This document shows, piece by piece, positions 47,897-58,304 of a DNA stretch of 62,000 nt (within the stretch, counting starts at the first letter, position 1; each line of letters starts with the position of its first letter). A program made the translations under genes and the position numbers. A model generated the notes under the pieces. The model did no database searches and was not told the origin of the DNA. It saw nothing but the letters and a program-made list of their open reading frames with translations. The stretch spans positions 1 to 62,000 of the forward strand of contig CAJNDS010002096.1 in the NCBI GenBank assembly GCA_905221605.1, written 5' to 3'. This DNA is from Symbiodinium natans (taxonomy: Eukaryota; Sar; Dinophyceae; Suessiales; Symbiodiniaceae).

Positions 47897-48794
47897 CTCC
47901 AAATAGTTTGGAGACGTTGACAAATCCCAATTCGCGCGTGTTCACACTCTGGCCTCGTCTGCTCCATCCAGATGAAGGGGTCGTTCAGGTACCAGCAATC
48001 CTTGCAATTTGAGCCCTGATAACCGGTTTAGGCTTAGGGGTTTAGGTACTGGGTGCCCGCCCTAAGGCGACCCACGCAGGCAAAAGGCGACTCACCCCAA
48101 GTAGACGCCCCTGAATGCAAAACGCAACCCATGCATGCAAAAGGCGACCCACGGAAAGCTAATCTGCAGGGAGACGCCCTTGCCAGGCTACTTTTGCAAC
48201 ATAGCAAAAAACAAGCAAAGTGCACGCGAGACCTAGCGCAGAGTACCGATTCCAATATACTTTCGGACGACGATGCACCCTGAAACCCCAATGTGTCGCC
48301 TTGCCAGCCTACTTGCGCAACACAGCAAACACGAGCGAAAGTTGCTGGATGCGCAGGGATGAGTGTGTCCGTTCCCGACCAAACTGTGCGGCGCAAACGG
48401 TTTATGACATTAAAAGGTCCAGCGAGACCAAGCCCCGGTCTCCTTCTCCCCTCTTCCCTGCCCTTCCCACATCACCACACCAACCCATCACCCCCCCAGG
48501 GGGAACTGCCAAATTCGCTGAGAGGAGTTGCAATCCGGTATAGGCGCGTGGGCAGGTCCTAGACACACAACAAAAACGTTGGAACAATGCGCTGCTGGCT
48601 GACATTCCTGTAGTGCTAATTTAGGCCAAATGGCTTTTGGGGTCCTGCAGCAAGCCTATACGTCCCCCAAGCTGATTTTGCACCGTGAGTTCAAGGTTTC
48701 GAGTCTACGGGTCGGTTGCTCTCCGCGACCCGCAGTTGCTTTCCGTATCTGCCAGGTGCACCTTCATGGACCGCCTAATACCGCCTACGCGGAC

Positions 48795-48952
48795 CTCCCG
48801 TGGGCTTGGGCCGGCCCGGCTGATGTCTGCAGCTTGCATTCCAGTAAAAATTGACTGAAGGACACCCTTGAGCTCGGTGGTTGAGCCACAAGTCCTTGTC
48901 CTAGCAGCTCTGAGAGGATCAACGCCCCCGTCTCCAAGCGCAGATTTGGCGC
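48795..48952 (-). CDS. Candidate exon, unknown protein
   Basis: CCGCAG/G acceptor and GGGAG/GTCCGC donor around 52 codons plus two bases. It reads LRLETGALILSELLGQGLVA and VSFSQFLLECKLQ, a likely helical region. A second frame is open but less coding-like. No family recognised. Confidence 0.5.
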
Positions 48953-49684
48953 CTGCGGACAATGGGGGTCTAGCGCCGCAGAGGGCGATCCCCAGATCGG
49001 CAAGGCTCGAAGACGATCTGTCGAACGGCAGTTGCAGAGCGTCTAAAGTTTAGATCCTGCTGTGTCTGCTGTGACGCAGCGCATGCCGCAGTGTCTGCTT
49101 TCATCACAAAGTGATCCTAATGCTGGTAGCTCCCTTCGATTAAGGCCGGGCCTCTGCTTGTGGGACGGTGGCTTCTCGTCGGCTTGGTGTCGAGGTCTGT
49201 CAGAGGTAAGACTTTTCATTCACATGCACAGTGAATCTGAAGAGGGAAACTTCAACCAATTGAACTTGCTCCTGGAATGCTCGCATCTTGAGTCTTCAGG
49301 GAACCCACTTGCACAACACTAGTGAGCATGTCAATCGTCAAATCGCAAGATCCGCAAGGGGATAGGTTTCGGCAGGCGGGTCTTTCTTGATCTTGCGTCA
49401 GCACAGGAGCCACCTCGAGAGGAAATTGACGGAACTTGTGCCCAACATCCATGCTCGGCTAGCCAAGCTGCGGTTAATTGTGGTTTGTGGCAGGCGAGTC
49501 GGAAGCCCGCTTACTCGGCCTAAGGATTCGGCTTGGGCTCTGCGAGCTGCAGCACCCCTACGTAAGCGTCCATTTCATTCGAGCCTCTCTGCTACAAAAA
49601 CGCCTACAGAACTTAAAGCTGCGCGCAGGAGGGTGAGATATCCTTGCTGTGCAGAGGCACGCCCCTCTTCCAACTAGTTGAGAG

Positions 49685-49879
49685 CTAGGCTTTCGTTGCT
49701 GCAGATGTCTGATGCACGGCAATGCCCGCAGCCCTGTAAAAGCAGAAGCCCGAGCCAAAGAACAAAAATTGCGAAGCTTGCTCGGCGAGTCTCAGTGCTG
49801 AGGAGCTGAGGAAGTGCTCAAGGCACTGCTGACCACCAAAGCTCCTCTCTAGAACGCTACACATGGTGCCGACATACAC
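49685..49879 (-). CDS. Terminal exon of an unknown protein
   Basis: After GCTACAG/G the minus strand reads VYVGTMCSVLERSFGGQQCL, EQASQFLFFGSGFCFYRAAG and ends TSAATKA, TAG at 49685. It contains one moderately hydrophobic aromatic segment that may be a membrane span. An upstream piece ending at a GACAAG/GTGCGC donor near 49915 joins in phase. No family recognised. Confidence 0.5.
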   Translation of the reverse strand: MYVGTMCSVLERSFGGQQCLEHFLSSSALRLAEQASQFLFFGSGFCFYRAAGIAVHQTSAATKA

Positions 49880-50385
49880 CTGTAGCAGAAATCCAACGTG
49901 AGCAAAGCCTGCAGCGCACCTTGTCGCTGCAAGGCATTGCAGAAGAGGCACTATTCCCTGACGATGTCCCGTGTAAAGCCAAGAGCACGTGATGATGATT
50001 CACTACACTACACTTCCGCAGGAGTCGGTAGTGCCCCTTTTGCAGCGGGTCTGTCTCGGACCCACCTAACCTACATCGACGAGCAATCTCAAGGGAAGGG
50101 ATCTGATTGGCCATGATCCGCTACAGCTTGTGCTTGCCCCAGCCGCAACTGGCTTCCAGGCTGGCCTGGAATGCAGCTGATTTGTGCTATGCCGGCCGTG
50201 GCTGTACTTCTCTATGATCTACGGCGACAGCTCAACAATTTACCCAAGGCTTACCCGATATACATTGGCACGCAGGCACGCTTCAGCTTTCAGATTGAGG
50301 TCCGGGTGCTCTCCGACAAGAGCGACCATGGCACATCAGAAGTAGCAGAGTGCGCACTTCCCTTTGGCGGTCTCACTCGGCTCAC

Positions 50386-50814
50386 TCGCTTCTAGCTCAT
50401 CTTGCTCGTCCTCCGCGTCGTAGAGCCGGTACCTGACACGGGCGAAGATCGATAATTTGCAGCCCTCAAGGCCACCCGACAAAACTCCGACAAAACTCCG
50501 ACAAACCGCTTCCCCCTTTCGTGCCTCGTTGTGGGATCCGTGGTGTAGTCGAAGGTTATTGGCCGCTTGCGGCCGTCAAAGCCCCAGGCGGGCCATGGGA
50601 GCTTCAATCCACCTCAGAAGTTGGCGGGGCGGTGCGTTGGAGACGAAAAAAAGGGCGCCTCTAAACAGAACAAATAGTTAAATAGACCGTTAAGAACAGG
50701 CCCTTCAACAAGAGAGTGTTGTTTGAAAGCCGTGTGTGTTGAGCCGAAGGCGCTCAGGAAGCCGAGGCCCGAAAAGGGGACCGGGCGCTCAAAGGGCAGC
50801 AGCACATCCCTGCC
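50386..50814 (-). CDS. Unknown protein, three exons
   Basis: Exons: 50688-50814 (LLPFERPVPFSGLGFLSAFG, 42 codons), about 50476-50612 (LPWPAWGFDGRKRPITFDYT, then RHERGKRFVGVLSEFC) and 50386-50432 (YRLYDAEDEQDELEA, acidic). The first two join in phase across a 75-base intron; the 3' border of the second exon is uncertain because of a GTCGGAGTTTT tandem pair. A likely 5' exon at about 51160-51290 reads SWLYGFEIRTDGGLRKKLFD. No family recognised. Confidence 0.5.
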
Positions 50815-50819
50815 CTTTG

Positions 50820-52455
50820 TCACCGGATCCACCTCTCAGAGTTCTCAGAGTCTCGGAGTCTCTCCGGGTTCTCTTTGTTTAGGGGATACAGCATGGCAAC
50901 AAAGCGTACGGCGGCGCAGAGCCGAAGTTGAAAGACTTGCTCGCAAGTCTTCACTTGTTTGCTCCATGTATCCCGAGCATCTGTCCATTGGGAGCATGGG
51001 AAAAGGGGTCTAGAGTCTAGGGCAATGACCGTTACATGAACGACATGCATCTGCCGACGACCACTTGCGGCAATGACATGCAGCGTATCGATCGAGACCG
51101 TGTCCGGCCAAACGGCTAGGTTTAGCATATAGAATCTAGAGGGGCGTGGCATGCGAGCGTGTGAGCAGAGCTGAGCCTGCGAAGCCAAGTCAAAGAGTTT
51201 CTTCCGCAGGCCTCCGTCAGTGCGGATCTCAAATCCGTAAAGCCATGACTGCTCTGACTGCTCTGATGAAAGGAGCTTGAAAAGCATAGCGCTGCCAGGG
51301 CTCTTCGGAGCTTAGCCCCTCGTAGACCCATTGCCCAGCACCTTCTCCGTTCTTGGCAAAACCACGCTGCTAAACTGGTTGCACGTGGCTGCATCACTCA
51401 CTTTTACACTTTCACATCCCCAAGTTCCCAAAATTCCCAAGTTACCCGAGGAGCATCGAGGAGCCTCACTGCCCAGACAGTGTCCAAAGCTCCCATGAAG
51501 CCGCGACTGCAACCTTCGAAAGCACAGTCAACAACACTTCCTGCATTGCTGATTTGCAGCAAGGGTCCAAGAGTCATGGCCAGTTCCCTCTGAAAATCAA
51601 TTTGCTTTTTAAAGAAACAGCTCCCAACTCCCTGCCTTCGCCATAAGGCCAGAAAGGTTCCCGCAGGGCGTCGCCTGCAAAGAATACTGGGAGGTCTCCA
51701 TCGCAGCCATCCTCAGACGTGACGATATGCGGATTAACGCTCGTACTCACACGCCTACAGCACCTGAACTTGCACATACTTGCGCAACATCAAGCACTAT
51801 AAGTCCCAGGGGCAAACAAGTAGATGGGCTGCGAAAGCCATGTAAGGTTTGCTCGGTACCTTGGCTTTCAGCGTAGAACTACTGAAACTAAGCCACGCCT
51901 GCCCTGAGCTCCGTTGGGCCAGTACGATCATCCCACGCTTGACAAGAATCTTGAGATGTCTGGAGCTGCCCAGCTCAAAACGTTTGTCGACCCTGCTGAC
52001 ATTAAAATGCTCGTCAAGTCTACTCCCATTGTGCCCAAGTCCATCACATGGGATTTGTGACAGCAGTGAATTTCAGTGCTCCTTCGGTATGGTTCCTAAA
52101 GGTTGGGAAATCGAAAATTAAGTGACAACCCATGTGGTTTGCGCATGTAGAACTCGCTCTGTAGAGTTTATCGCTAAAGGTGACACAGGTCTCGGGAAAG
52201 CAAGATTGAACACGCCGTGGAGACGATCAAGGTTGTAAGGAAGGTTAGGATTAGTTGCAAGCATGATGCGGAGGGATTCTTCTGTATAGGCGGCAAGGGA
52301 GGAATGAGGCGACATGAAATTCTAGATTCTAGGTTAAGGAAGACCAAAAAAGGACCGGGGTGCGATTTTTCTCAGATGTACAGAAGTTGGCAGCTTAAAA
52401 CCAGGCAACCTGTCCCTTGAACCGACAATGTCGACTTTTGGAAAGTTGCACCATC
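50820..52455. other. Mostly unresolved; one likely exon near 51.2 kb
   Basis: Minus frame 50820-51287 is open for 155 codons. Its 5' part looks coding and its 3' part probably runs into an intron. The rest has no supported feature. Confidence 0.35.
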
Positions 52456-52456
52456 T

Positions 52457-52850
52457 TTACAGAATCGCTTGGCATTGCTCGTACGTATGTGCTTGGTTGC
52501 GCGAAAGCTGACAGCGCTGGGCGTCCACGAGGATCCAAAGCGATGGCCCTTTGGCGCAAAGCAATCTTTCAAAAAACCCATGCTCGTGGACATGGCACAA
52601 CGTCAAGACTCGTAAGGGGAGCAGCCTCGTCGCCAAGAAATCTTCTGGGATCTCCACAGCAAAGATGCCACCCAGGGAGCGAACCTTCGAGGGGGCTTGT
52701 GCTTCGACCTGCTTTCGACCTGCTCTTCCCATCCGCCGTCGACATCTCATCTCGCGCACCTTTTTTGAGTAGTCTTCCACGACGATTCGAGAGAAGTCCT
52801 TGCGCTGCAGAAAGGCCAGGCTGCGTGGATGACTTGTAGACTAACACTAA
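52457..52850 (-). CDS. Unknown protein region, basic N-terminal part
   Basis: One long minus frame reads FLQRKDFSRIVVEDYSKKVR, then a basic stretch CRRRMGRAGRKQVEAQAPSK, then GGIFAVEIPEDFLATRLLPL, and stays open to TAA at 52457. Internal GT donors after AAGCAG and TCGAAG could split it. The coding character is good to about 52600 and weaker after. No family recognised. Confidence 0.45.
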
Positions 52851-53219
52851 CAATCATCACTTCAGATTCTATGGAAGCGCAAGTAGCCTGCAATCTGCAG
52901 ACACCACACTAGCGTCCTCGAGTTTGCGCATGTCAACGTTCTCAACGGACAAGAGCTCCTGCACAGAACACCCAGAGTTGCCTGGGCTTCGCCGACACTT
53001 CCTTGTTGACGCTCAGGATTCAAGAGTCAGATGAGGTCTCTGGCGGGCCTTGTCGGTGAGGGAACCATCTCGCAGAACTTGATGCTCCAGAAGCACTTTC
53101 GCTTCCACAGTCATGATGAAATAGTGAGTCTCACCTGAAGGATGCTCAGTTGGGGACAAGCATGAACATGCGACGGGTTCTCTGCAGTGCAACGGATTAA
53201 CCCTTGCAATCTTTCTGGC

Positions 53220-53338
53220 CCAGGAATATTACCGGCGAACAACGAAAAAGTCATCATGACAACGAAAAACAAGATGTGACCTATGGATGTTCGCCGGTTC
53301 CCGTTCGATGTCCGCCAGTTGGTTTTCGATGTCCGCCG
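53220..53338. repeat. Short CGCCGG minisatellite, both orientations
   Basis: Contains CCGGCGAACAACGAAAAA followed by the reverse-oriented GATGTTCGCCGGTTCCCGTT and TTTTCGATGTCCGCCGAC. The same unit recurs at 56075-56300, on the far side of the repeat block. Confidence 0.8.
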
Positions 53339-53805
53339 ACGGGACGGGACGGGACGGGACGGGACGGGACGGGACGGGACGGGACGGGACGGGACGGGAC
53401 GGGACGGGACGGGACGGGACGGGACGGGACGGGACGGGGCGGGACGGGACGGGACGGGACGGGACGGGACGGGACGGGACGGGACGGGACGGGACGGGAC
53501 GGGACGGGACGGGACGGGACGGGACGGGACGGGACGGGACGGGCCGGGACGGGACGGGACGGGACGCGGGACGGGACGGGACGGGACGGGACGGGACGGG
53601 ACGGGACGGGACGGGACGGGACGGGACGGGACGGGACGGGACGGGACGGGACGGGACGGGACGGGAACGGGACGGGACGGGACGGGACGGGACGGGACGG
53701 GACCGGGGGACGAACGGGACAACGGGACCGGACGGGACGGGACGGGACGGGACGGGACGGGGGGGGACGGGACGGGACGGGACGGCCGGGGACGGACGGG
53801 ACGGG
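53339..53805. repeat. GGGAC pentanucleotide satellite
   Basis: About 90 nearly perfect GGGAC units with a few single-base variants, more irregular after 53690. Because the unit is five bases, all plus frames read the same Gly-Arg-Asp-Gly-Thr cycle and all minus frames a Pro/Ser/Arg/Val cycle, which explains the long overlapping open frames here. Not a gene. Confidence 0.98.
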
Positions 53806-53857
53806 AGCTCGGCAATAACATATAGGCCCCTCGCTCCCGCCCCGGTATAGAGAAGTT

Positions 53858-54345
53858 TAGTTTAGTCCGTACTGAAGAGGCCGTTAGGAAGTTCAGGCCT
53901 TGACGTTATAACGACTTGCTTGATCCCAGGTAGCCCTCATCTCCAAGAAACCTCGAGCAAAAAACACCATCCCAACAGCATTCTTTGACAAAGTCCCATG
54001 TAGACGATGACATGGGGTGGTCTTTTTTTTATGGGGGGGGAGGGGTTGTGTTGTGTGGGTGGGGGTGGTGGGGGAGGGTCAGGCAGTTCTGTGTATTTCC
54101 ATAGGACAAAAAACTACATCTTGTCAATATTTCCGTAGGAAAACACTGATTTTCGCTATCTTCACATAGAAAACCATGATTTTCTCTACATTTACAAAAG
54201 CCTACTTGGTGTGTATTTACATAGAACAACAGACCTCCATTTTCTCTATATGTCCATAGCAAGACTTTTATTTTGTCTATCTGTAAAAAGACATTCATAT
54301 GATTTGAAGCAAGCTTGCACGGCTTGAAAAAAGCGGGGGGGGGGA
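53858..54345. repeat. Direct duplication, copy 1
   Basis: Begins TTTAGTCCGTACTGAAGAGG and includes CCCATGTAGACGATGACATG, a G tract with GGTTGTGTTGTGTG, and an AT-richer tail of CTATATTTCCATAGGAAAAC-like 30-40 base subrepeats. Copy 2 lies about 1 kb further on. Confidence 0.9.
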
Positions 54346-54509
54346 GCGGGGCTGCGCGACCCTCAACCCTAAACCCTAAACCAGGGAGTGTAGGGGCCGT
54401 CTTTGGTGTATCCAAGGGGCTTTGGGGGTAGCGTCGAGGGTTTTAGAGTTGAGGGTTTTAGGCTCTGTGGTTGAGGGTTCGAGTTTGGGGGGTTAGGGTC
54501 TCTCGAGTT

Positions 54510-54850
54510 GAGGTTTACAGCCGATTCTGTTCAATTTCGGTTCTAACTCCCTGTCATTTCGGTTCTAACATCGGCCCCCAGCCCCCTTGTCAGGGTTGCA
54601 GCCAGAACTCTTCAGTTTCGCAAAATTGCAGCCGAATCTTTTCAGTTTCGGTTTTAACAAAGGCCCCCTCGCCCAGCCTCCTCCCCGCCCCCCCCGCCCC
54701 TCAAGCATCTTGTCTGGTCTAACATAGCCCCGTCACCCGTCCCTGCCAGGTCACAGCCGAATGTTTTCAGTTTCAGTTCTGGCATAGGCTACAGCCGAAT
54801 CTCTCCAGTTTCGGTTGAACATAGCCCACCCCCTCAGCCCCTCCCCCCCT
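54510..54850. repeat. Minisatellite with ACAGCCGAAT/CAGTTTCGG units
   Basis: At least six diverged units, each with CAGCCGAAT or a close variant, CAGTTTCGGTT and a following C-rich GCCCCC part. Bounded upstream by CCCTAAACCC and GTTGAGGGTTTTAG patches. Confidence 0.85.
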
Positions 54851-54861
54851 GGCAAGGTAGA

Positions 54862-55310
54862 AAGGCTTAGTCCGTACTGAAGAGGCCGTTAAGAAGTTCA
54901 CTTGCTTGACCCCAGGTAACCCTCATCTCTAAGAAACCTCGAGTCCAACAAACACTAAAGAAGCACCATCCCAACAGCATTCTTTGACAACGTCCCATGT
55001 AGACGATGACATGGGGTGGTCGTTGTTTTTTTTTTTGTTGGGGGGGGAGGGGTTGTGTTGTGTGGGCGGGGGTGGTGGGGGGGGCAGGCGGTTCTCTATA
55101 TTTTCATAGGAAAACCGTCAATATTTCCGTCGGAAACATGTTTCCGTAGAAAACCATGATTGTCTCTACATTTACAAAGGGAACGCTCTATTGGTGTGCA
55201 TTTACATAGGACAACAAACCTCCATTTAAAATTCTCTATATGTCCATAGCAAAACTTGCATTTTGTCTATAGGAAGAAAAGATTCACATGATTTGAAGCA
55301 AGCCTGCAGG
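54862..55310. repeat. Direct duplication, copy 2
   Basis: Matches 53858-54345 with small indels, including the same CCATCCCAACAGCATTCTTT, the GATGACATGGGGTGGTC and the G tract. Confidence 0.9.
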
Positions 55311-56035
55311 GGGGGGGGGGGGCTGGGGGGGGCCAAAAAACCACCCATTATTCTTTGAAGCAAGCTTGCACGGCTTAAAACAAGCGGGGCGCCGGCGGGG
55401 GGGGGCACAGCCCGCCCCCCCCCCCCCATTTGCAAACACAATGATCACACGATGGGTTGGAAAAAGACTCATTGCTTTGAAGCAAGCTTGCACGGCCCCC
55501 ATTTGCAAACACAATCATCGCATGATGGCTTAAAAAAAGAGGTTCATCTGATTTGAGGCAGGAGGGTTTGGGGGGGGCGCAGCCCCCTCCCCCCCCCCCA
55601 CCCCCATTTGCAAACACAATGATCGCACGATGGGCTGAACAAGACGACTCATATGCTTTGAGGCAAGCTTGCACGGCTTAAAGAAGCGGGGGGGTTGGGG
55701 GGGGGCGCAGCCCCCCCCCATTTGCAAACACAATGATCGCATGATGGGTTGGAAAAAACTCATACGATTTGAAGCAAGCTTGCAGAGCTTACAAAAAGTG
55801 GAGGGTTGGGGGCGGGTGCAGACCCCCCCCCCCATTTGCAAACACACTGATCGCGTGGTGGGTTGAAGGGGCTTCATGTGCTTTGGAGCAAGCTTGAACG
55901 GCTTGAAAGGTGGTGGGGGTTGGGGGGGTTGGGGGGGGGAGGGGGTGCAGCGCCCCCCATTTGCAAACACCATGATCGCATGATGGGTAAACATAAATCA
56001 TCTGATTTGAAGCAAGCTTGCACGGCTTTTAAAAA
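55298..56035. repeat. Tandem array with TTTGCAAACAC core and facing G/C tracts
   Basis: TTTGCAAACAC occurs at about 55428, 55500, 55606, 55720, 55833 and 55959, each followed by CATGATGGGTT-like sequence, a segment with GAAGCAAGCTTGCACGGCTT, a G tract and a C tract. The unit is about 70-125 bases and varies mainly in tract length. The G tract, GCGCAG loop and C tract can fold back on themselves. Confidence 0.95.
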
Positions 56036-56074
56036 GTATCGATGGTGGTCTTCCTGCAAAGGTTACAGAGTTTG

Positions 56075-56300
56075 AGATGCTTGGCCAAAAGGTTTTTCGA
56101 TGCTCGGCGGAAGGTTTTTCGATGCTGGGCGGCAGGCGTTCGATGCTCGGCAGAAGGGTTTTTCGTTGCTCGCCGGAAGGGGATGGTTGCCGCCGGACCT
56201 GGATCGATGCTGGCGGGCCGTTTACGTTGTTATCTTTCGTTGTTATGAGACATCTTTCGTTGTCCGCCGGTAGTTTTTCGTTGTTCGCCGGTACCCACCC
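56075..56300. repeat. Minisatellite, TTTTTCGATGCTCGGCGG-type units
   Basis: About eight diverged 20-28 base units, drifting from TTTTTCGATGCTCGGCGGAA to TTTTTCGTTGTTCGCCGGTA. Same family as 53220-53338. Confidence 0.9.
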
Positions 56301-56304
56301 TTCT

Positions 56305-57460
56305 GGCCCATTGCCTCTGCAGCTGTCACTGATGCATTCTCCCAGGGAGGGCCCACAGCTGGGAAGCTCTATGACAACTTGATTTCGTCAACGTGCCTTG
56401 CAGATAGATGAGCCGCTTCACAAGCGACAACTCCTCTTCAGAGAAACCGCGGGGGCCTTGCATGAAGCCGCACAAGCTACAAACTTTGTTAAGGCCAGAT
56501 CGTTAGTCAGACACGACGCGTGCCAAGCGTGCCATGCCATGAACCACAACAACATGGCAGATGCCAGTGCTGTCTGAGAGCATTCTTCCAACAAGCGATC
56601 GTCCGGCTCCATCAGATTTACGAAGTTTGCAACCTTGAAGGCCAGCGGCTAGCGGATTATTTGCAGAAAGCGTGCATGCCTCGAAATTACCGCAACCACC
56701 TTTGAACGAATAACGAATGTGAAGGAATGCACAAACTGGTAGCCAAGTTGGAGCACTGAGCCAACAATGACCCTGTAGAAGCAACGATCCGCCATGTCTT
56801 CTGATTGCGGGACGAGAGGCCACAGCAAACTCCCAACCTGCAAGGCATCTATCTGGGTTCGGGCGCGTCCTTTGTTTGTCTGTTTACCCGACTAGTTCCA
56901 GCCTTTCTCCGGCGGCACGACCTTTGTTTCAGGCTTGCTTCAGGATAGAGTTGGCTGCTCAAGCTGATCTGTGAACGAACCACAGAACAAGGGACAGAAT
57001 GGCAGAGTTCTACACAAGGGGCAGATACATCGCAACATATCATTCCACTTCTCAACACAGTCATCTGAGCCATCCGAGTCATCCGAATCGAAACCAGAAG
57101 AGTCAGGCTCGGGTCGCCTGGCTCTGTGGTAAGGCCGTCGGCTCGTACTCGCTGGAGGCCGAGCTGCGTGGCGACCCTCTGGGAAGGATTCTAGGATATT
57201 CTAGGGCTCTATAGGGACCATCCTGAAACGTACTGAGAGGAAACTCAGAAAGTCGGGGCGACTTCTGGCTTGCATTTCAGCCTGCTGCCACCGCCATCAC
57301 AAGCGACCAGGCTGGAAAAGCTGTGGGTCTCGTCCACGCCTTGAACATACCCAATCGTGCGTGATATCGTGTGTGATGTCGTGTCTATTCGCAAACAGTA
57401 CCGATGCACCGAACACCCGCATAAGCCCCGAAAAAATCGGGGACCGCAACGACAAACTTC
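56305..57460. other. No supported gene
   Basis: Frames are open on both strands at 56500-56820 (for example plus FFQQAIVRLHQIYEVCNLEG) but without consistent splice borders, so no call is made. Confidence 0.3.
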
Positions 57461-57466
57461 AATGAC

Positions 57467-57548
57467 CAAGGCTCCCAAAGTCCGTCTCCCCTGCGAATCC
57501 ACCGATGCCATCTGCGTGGTAACGCGCAAATACTTCATGGAGAACGAC
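57467..57548 (-). CDS. Candidate exon, loosely EF-hand-like
   Basis: ATGAG/G acceptor and CTTG/GTCATT donor around 27 codons plus one base: VVLHEVFARYHADGIGGFAG, ETDFGSL. The spacing of acidic and Gly residues recalls an EF-hand loop with a preceding helix, but the first ligand position is His and the loop is irregular, so calcium binding is doubtful. Confidence 0.4.
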
Positions 57549-58010
57549 CTCATGAGCTTGTGCTATGCTTTCCACCCGCAGCTGTTTGCACCCGTGGCGT
57601 GTGCGTCATCAGGCATCAGCAACCTGTTTGTGTCGCTTTGTGTCTCTTTGATTCTGTTTGTCCCCGTACAGTAGCACTCAGCTCTGGGAGGCCGGCGGAC
57701 TCACTTCCTGGCAACGGGGAACAGCCATGCTTCTGTGTGACATCGTGACGACCGGACAGCTTCCGTGGGCACCAAGGGTCGAAGGGCTTGAAATGGGCAG
57801 TCCTTGAAGCTGGCATTCCAGGTATACCGGACTCCGGCAAGCAGGCCCAGCTTTAACAGCAGCGACTGCAGCTCACGGATCCCGATGTGATCCTTGGACT
57901 AGGGCAAAAGGAGACATGCGGATCTATACAGGCTTCTCGCCCCAGTAGGCTGAGACAGGTGATGGACCAGACGTTCGGGGTCACTCTTCCTTTGCAGATT
58001 CCCCGCTTTC

Positions 58011-58299
58011 CTAGGCCGGACTAGAATCTGACTGCCCGTTCCCTTTTCGTGCTCCAATGATCCAAGGCGCAACGTAAGTCAGGAAATTTGGGAGCAAGTG
58101 TTTTGCTCCCAGATCCAGAAGGTCGGCAGAGGCCCAGTCCCAAAGCTTCAGGATGTTCATGCCTGCAGCGGCACATGGTGGCATATACAAGCCCTGCTTC
58201 AGGTACGTCCGCTTCTGCTCCTTGTGCTACACTGCCTTGCACTGCAGGTACTCTGGGTGGCGGGCGGTAGAAGCCGTCCCGAACATCGAAAACCTGAAC
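58011..58299 (-). CDS. Unknown protein, terminal two exons
   Basis: 58252-58299 (VQVFDVRDGFYRPPPR, AAG/G acceptor, GTACCT donor, phase 0 both sides) and 58011-58196 (QGLYMPPCAAAGMNILKLWD, DLGAKHLLPNFLTYVAPWII, ending SDSSPA, stop). Intron 55 bases. The last exon is 61 codons of very coding-like sequence with a C-terminal hydrophobic segment and basic tail. The upstream frame continues (VAQSRAPRPCRAFK), so the first exon may be longer. No family recognised. Confidence 0.55.
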
Positions 58300-58304
58300 C
58301 TTGA

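Noticed and set aside
53111-53850. Four overlapping frames of 180-236 codons on both strands
   Set aside because: All are products of the GGGAC satellite, which is stop-free in every frame.
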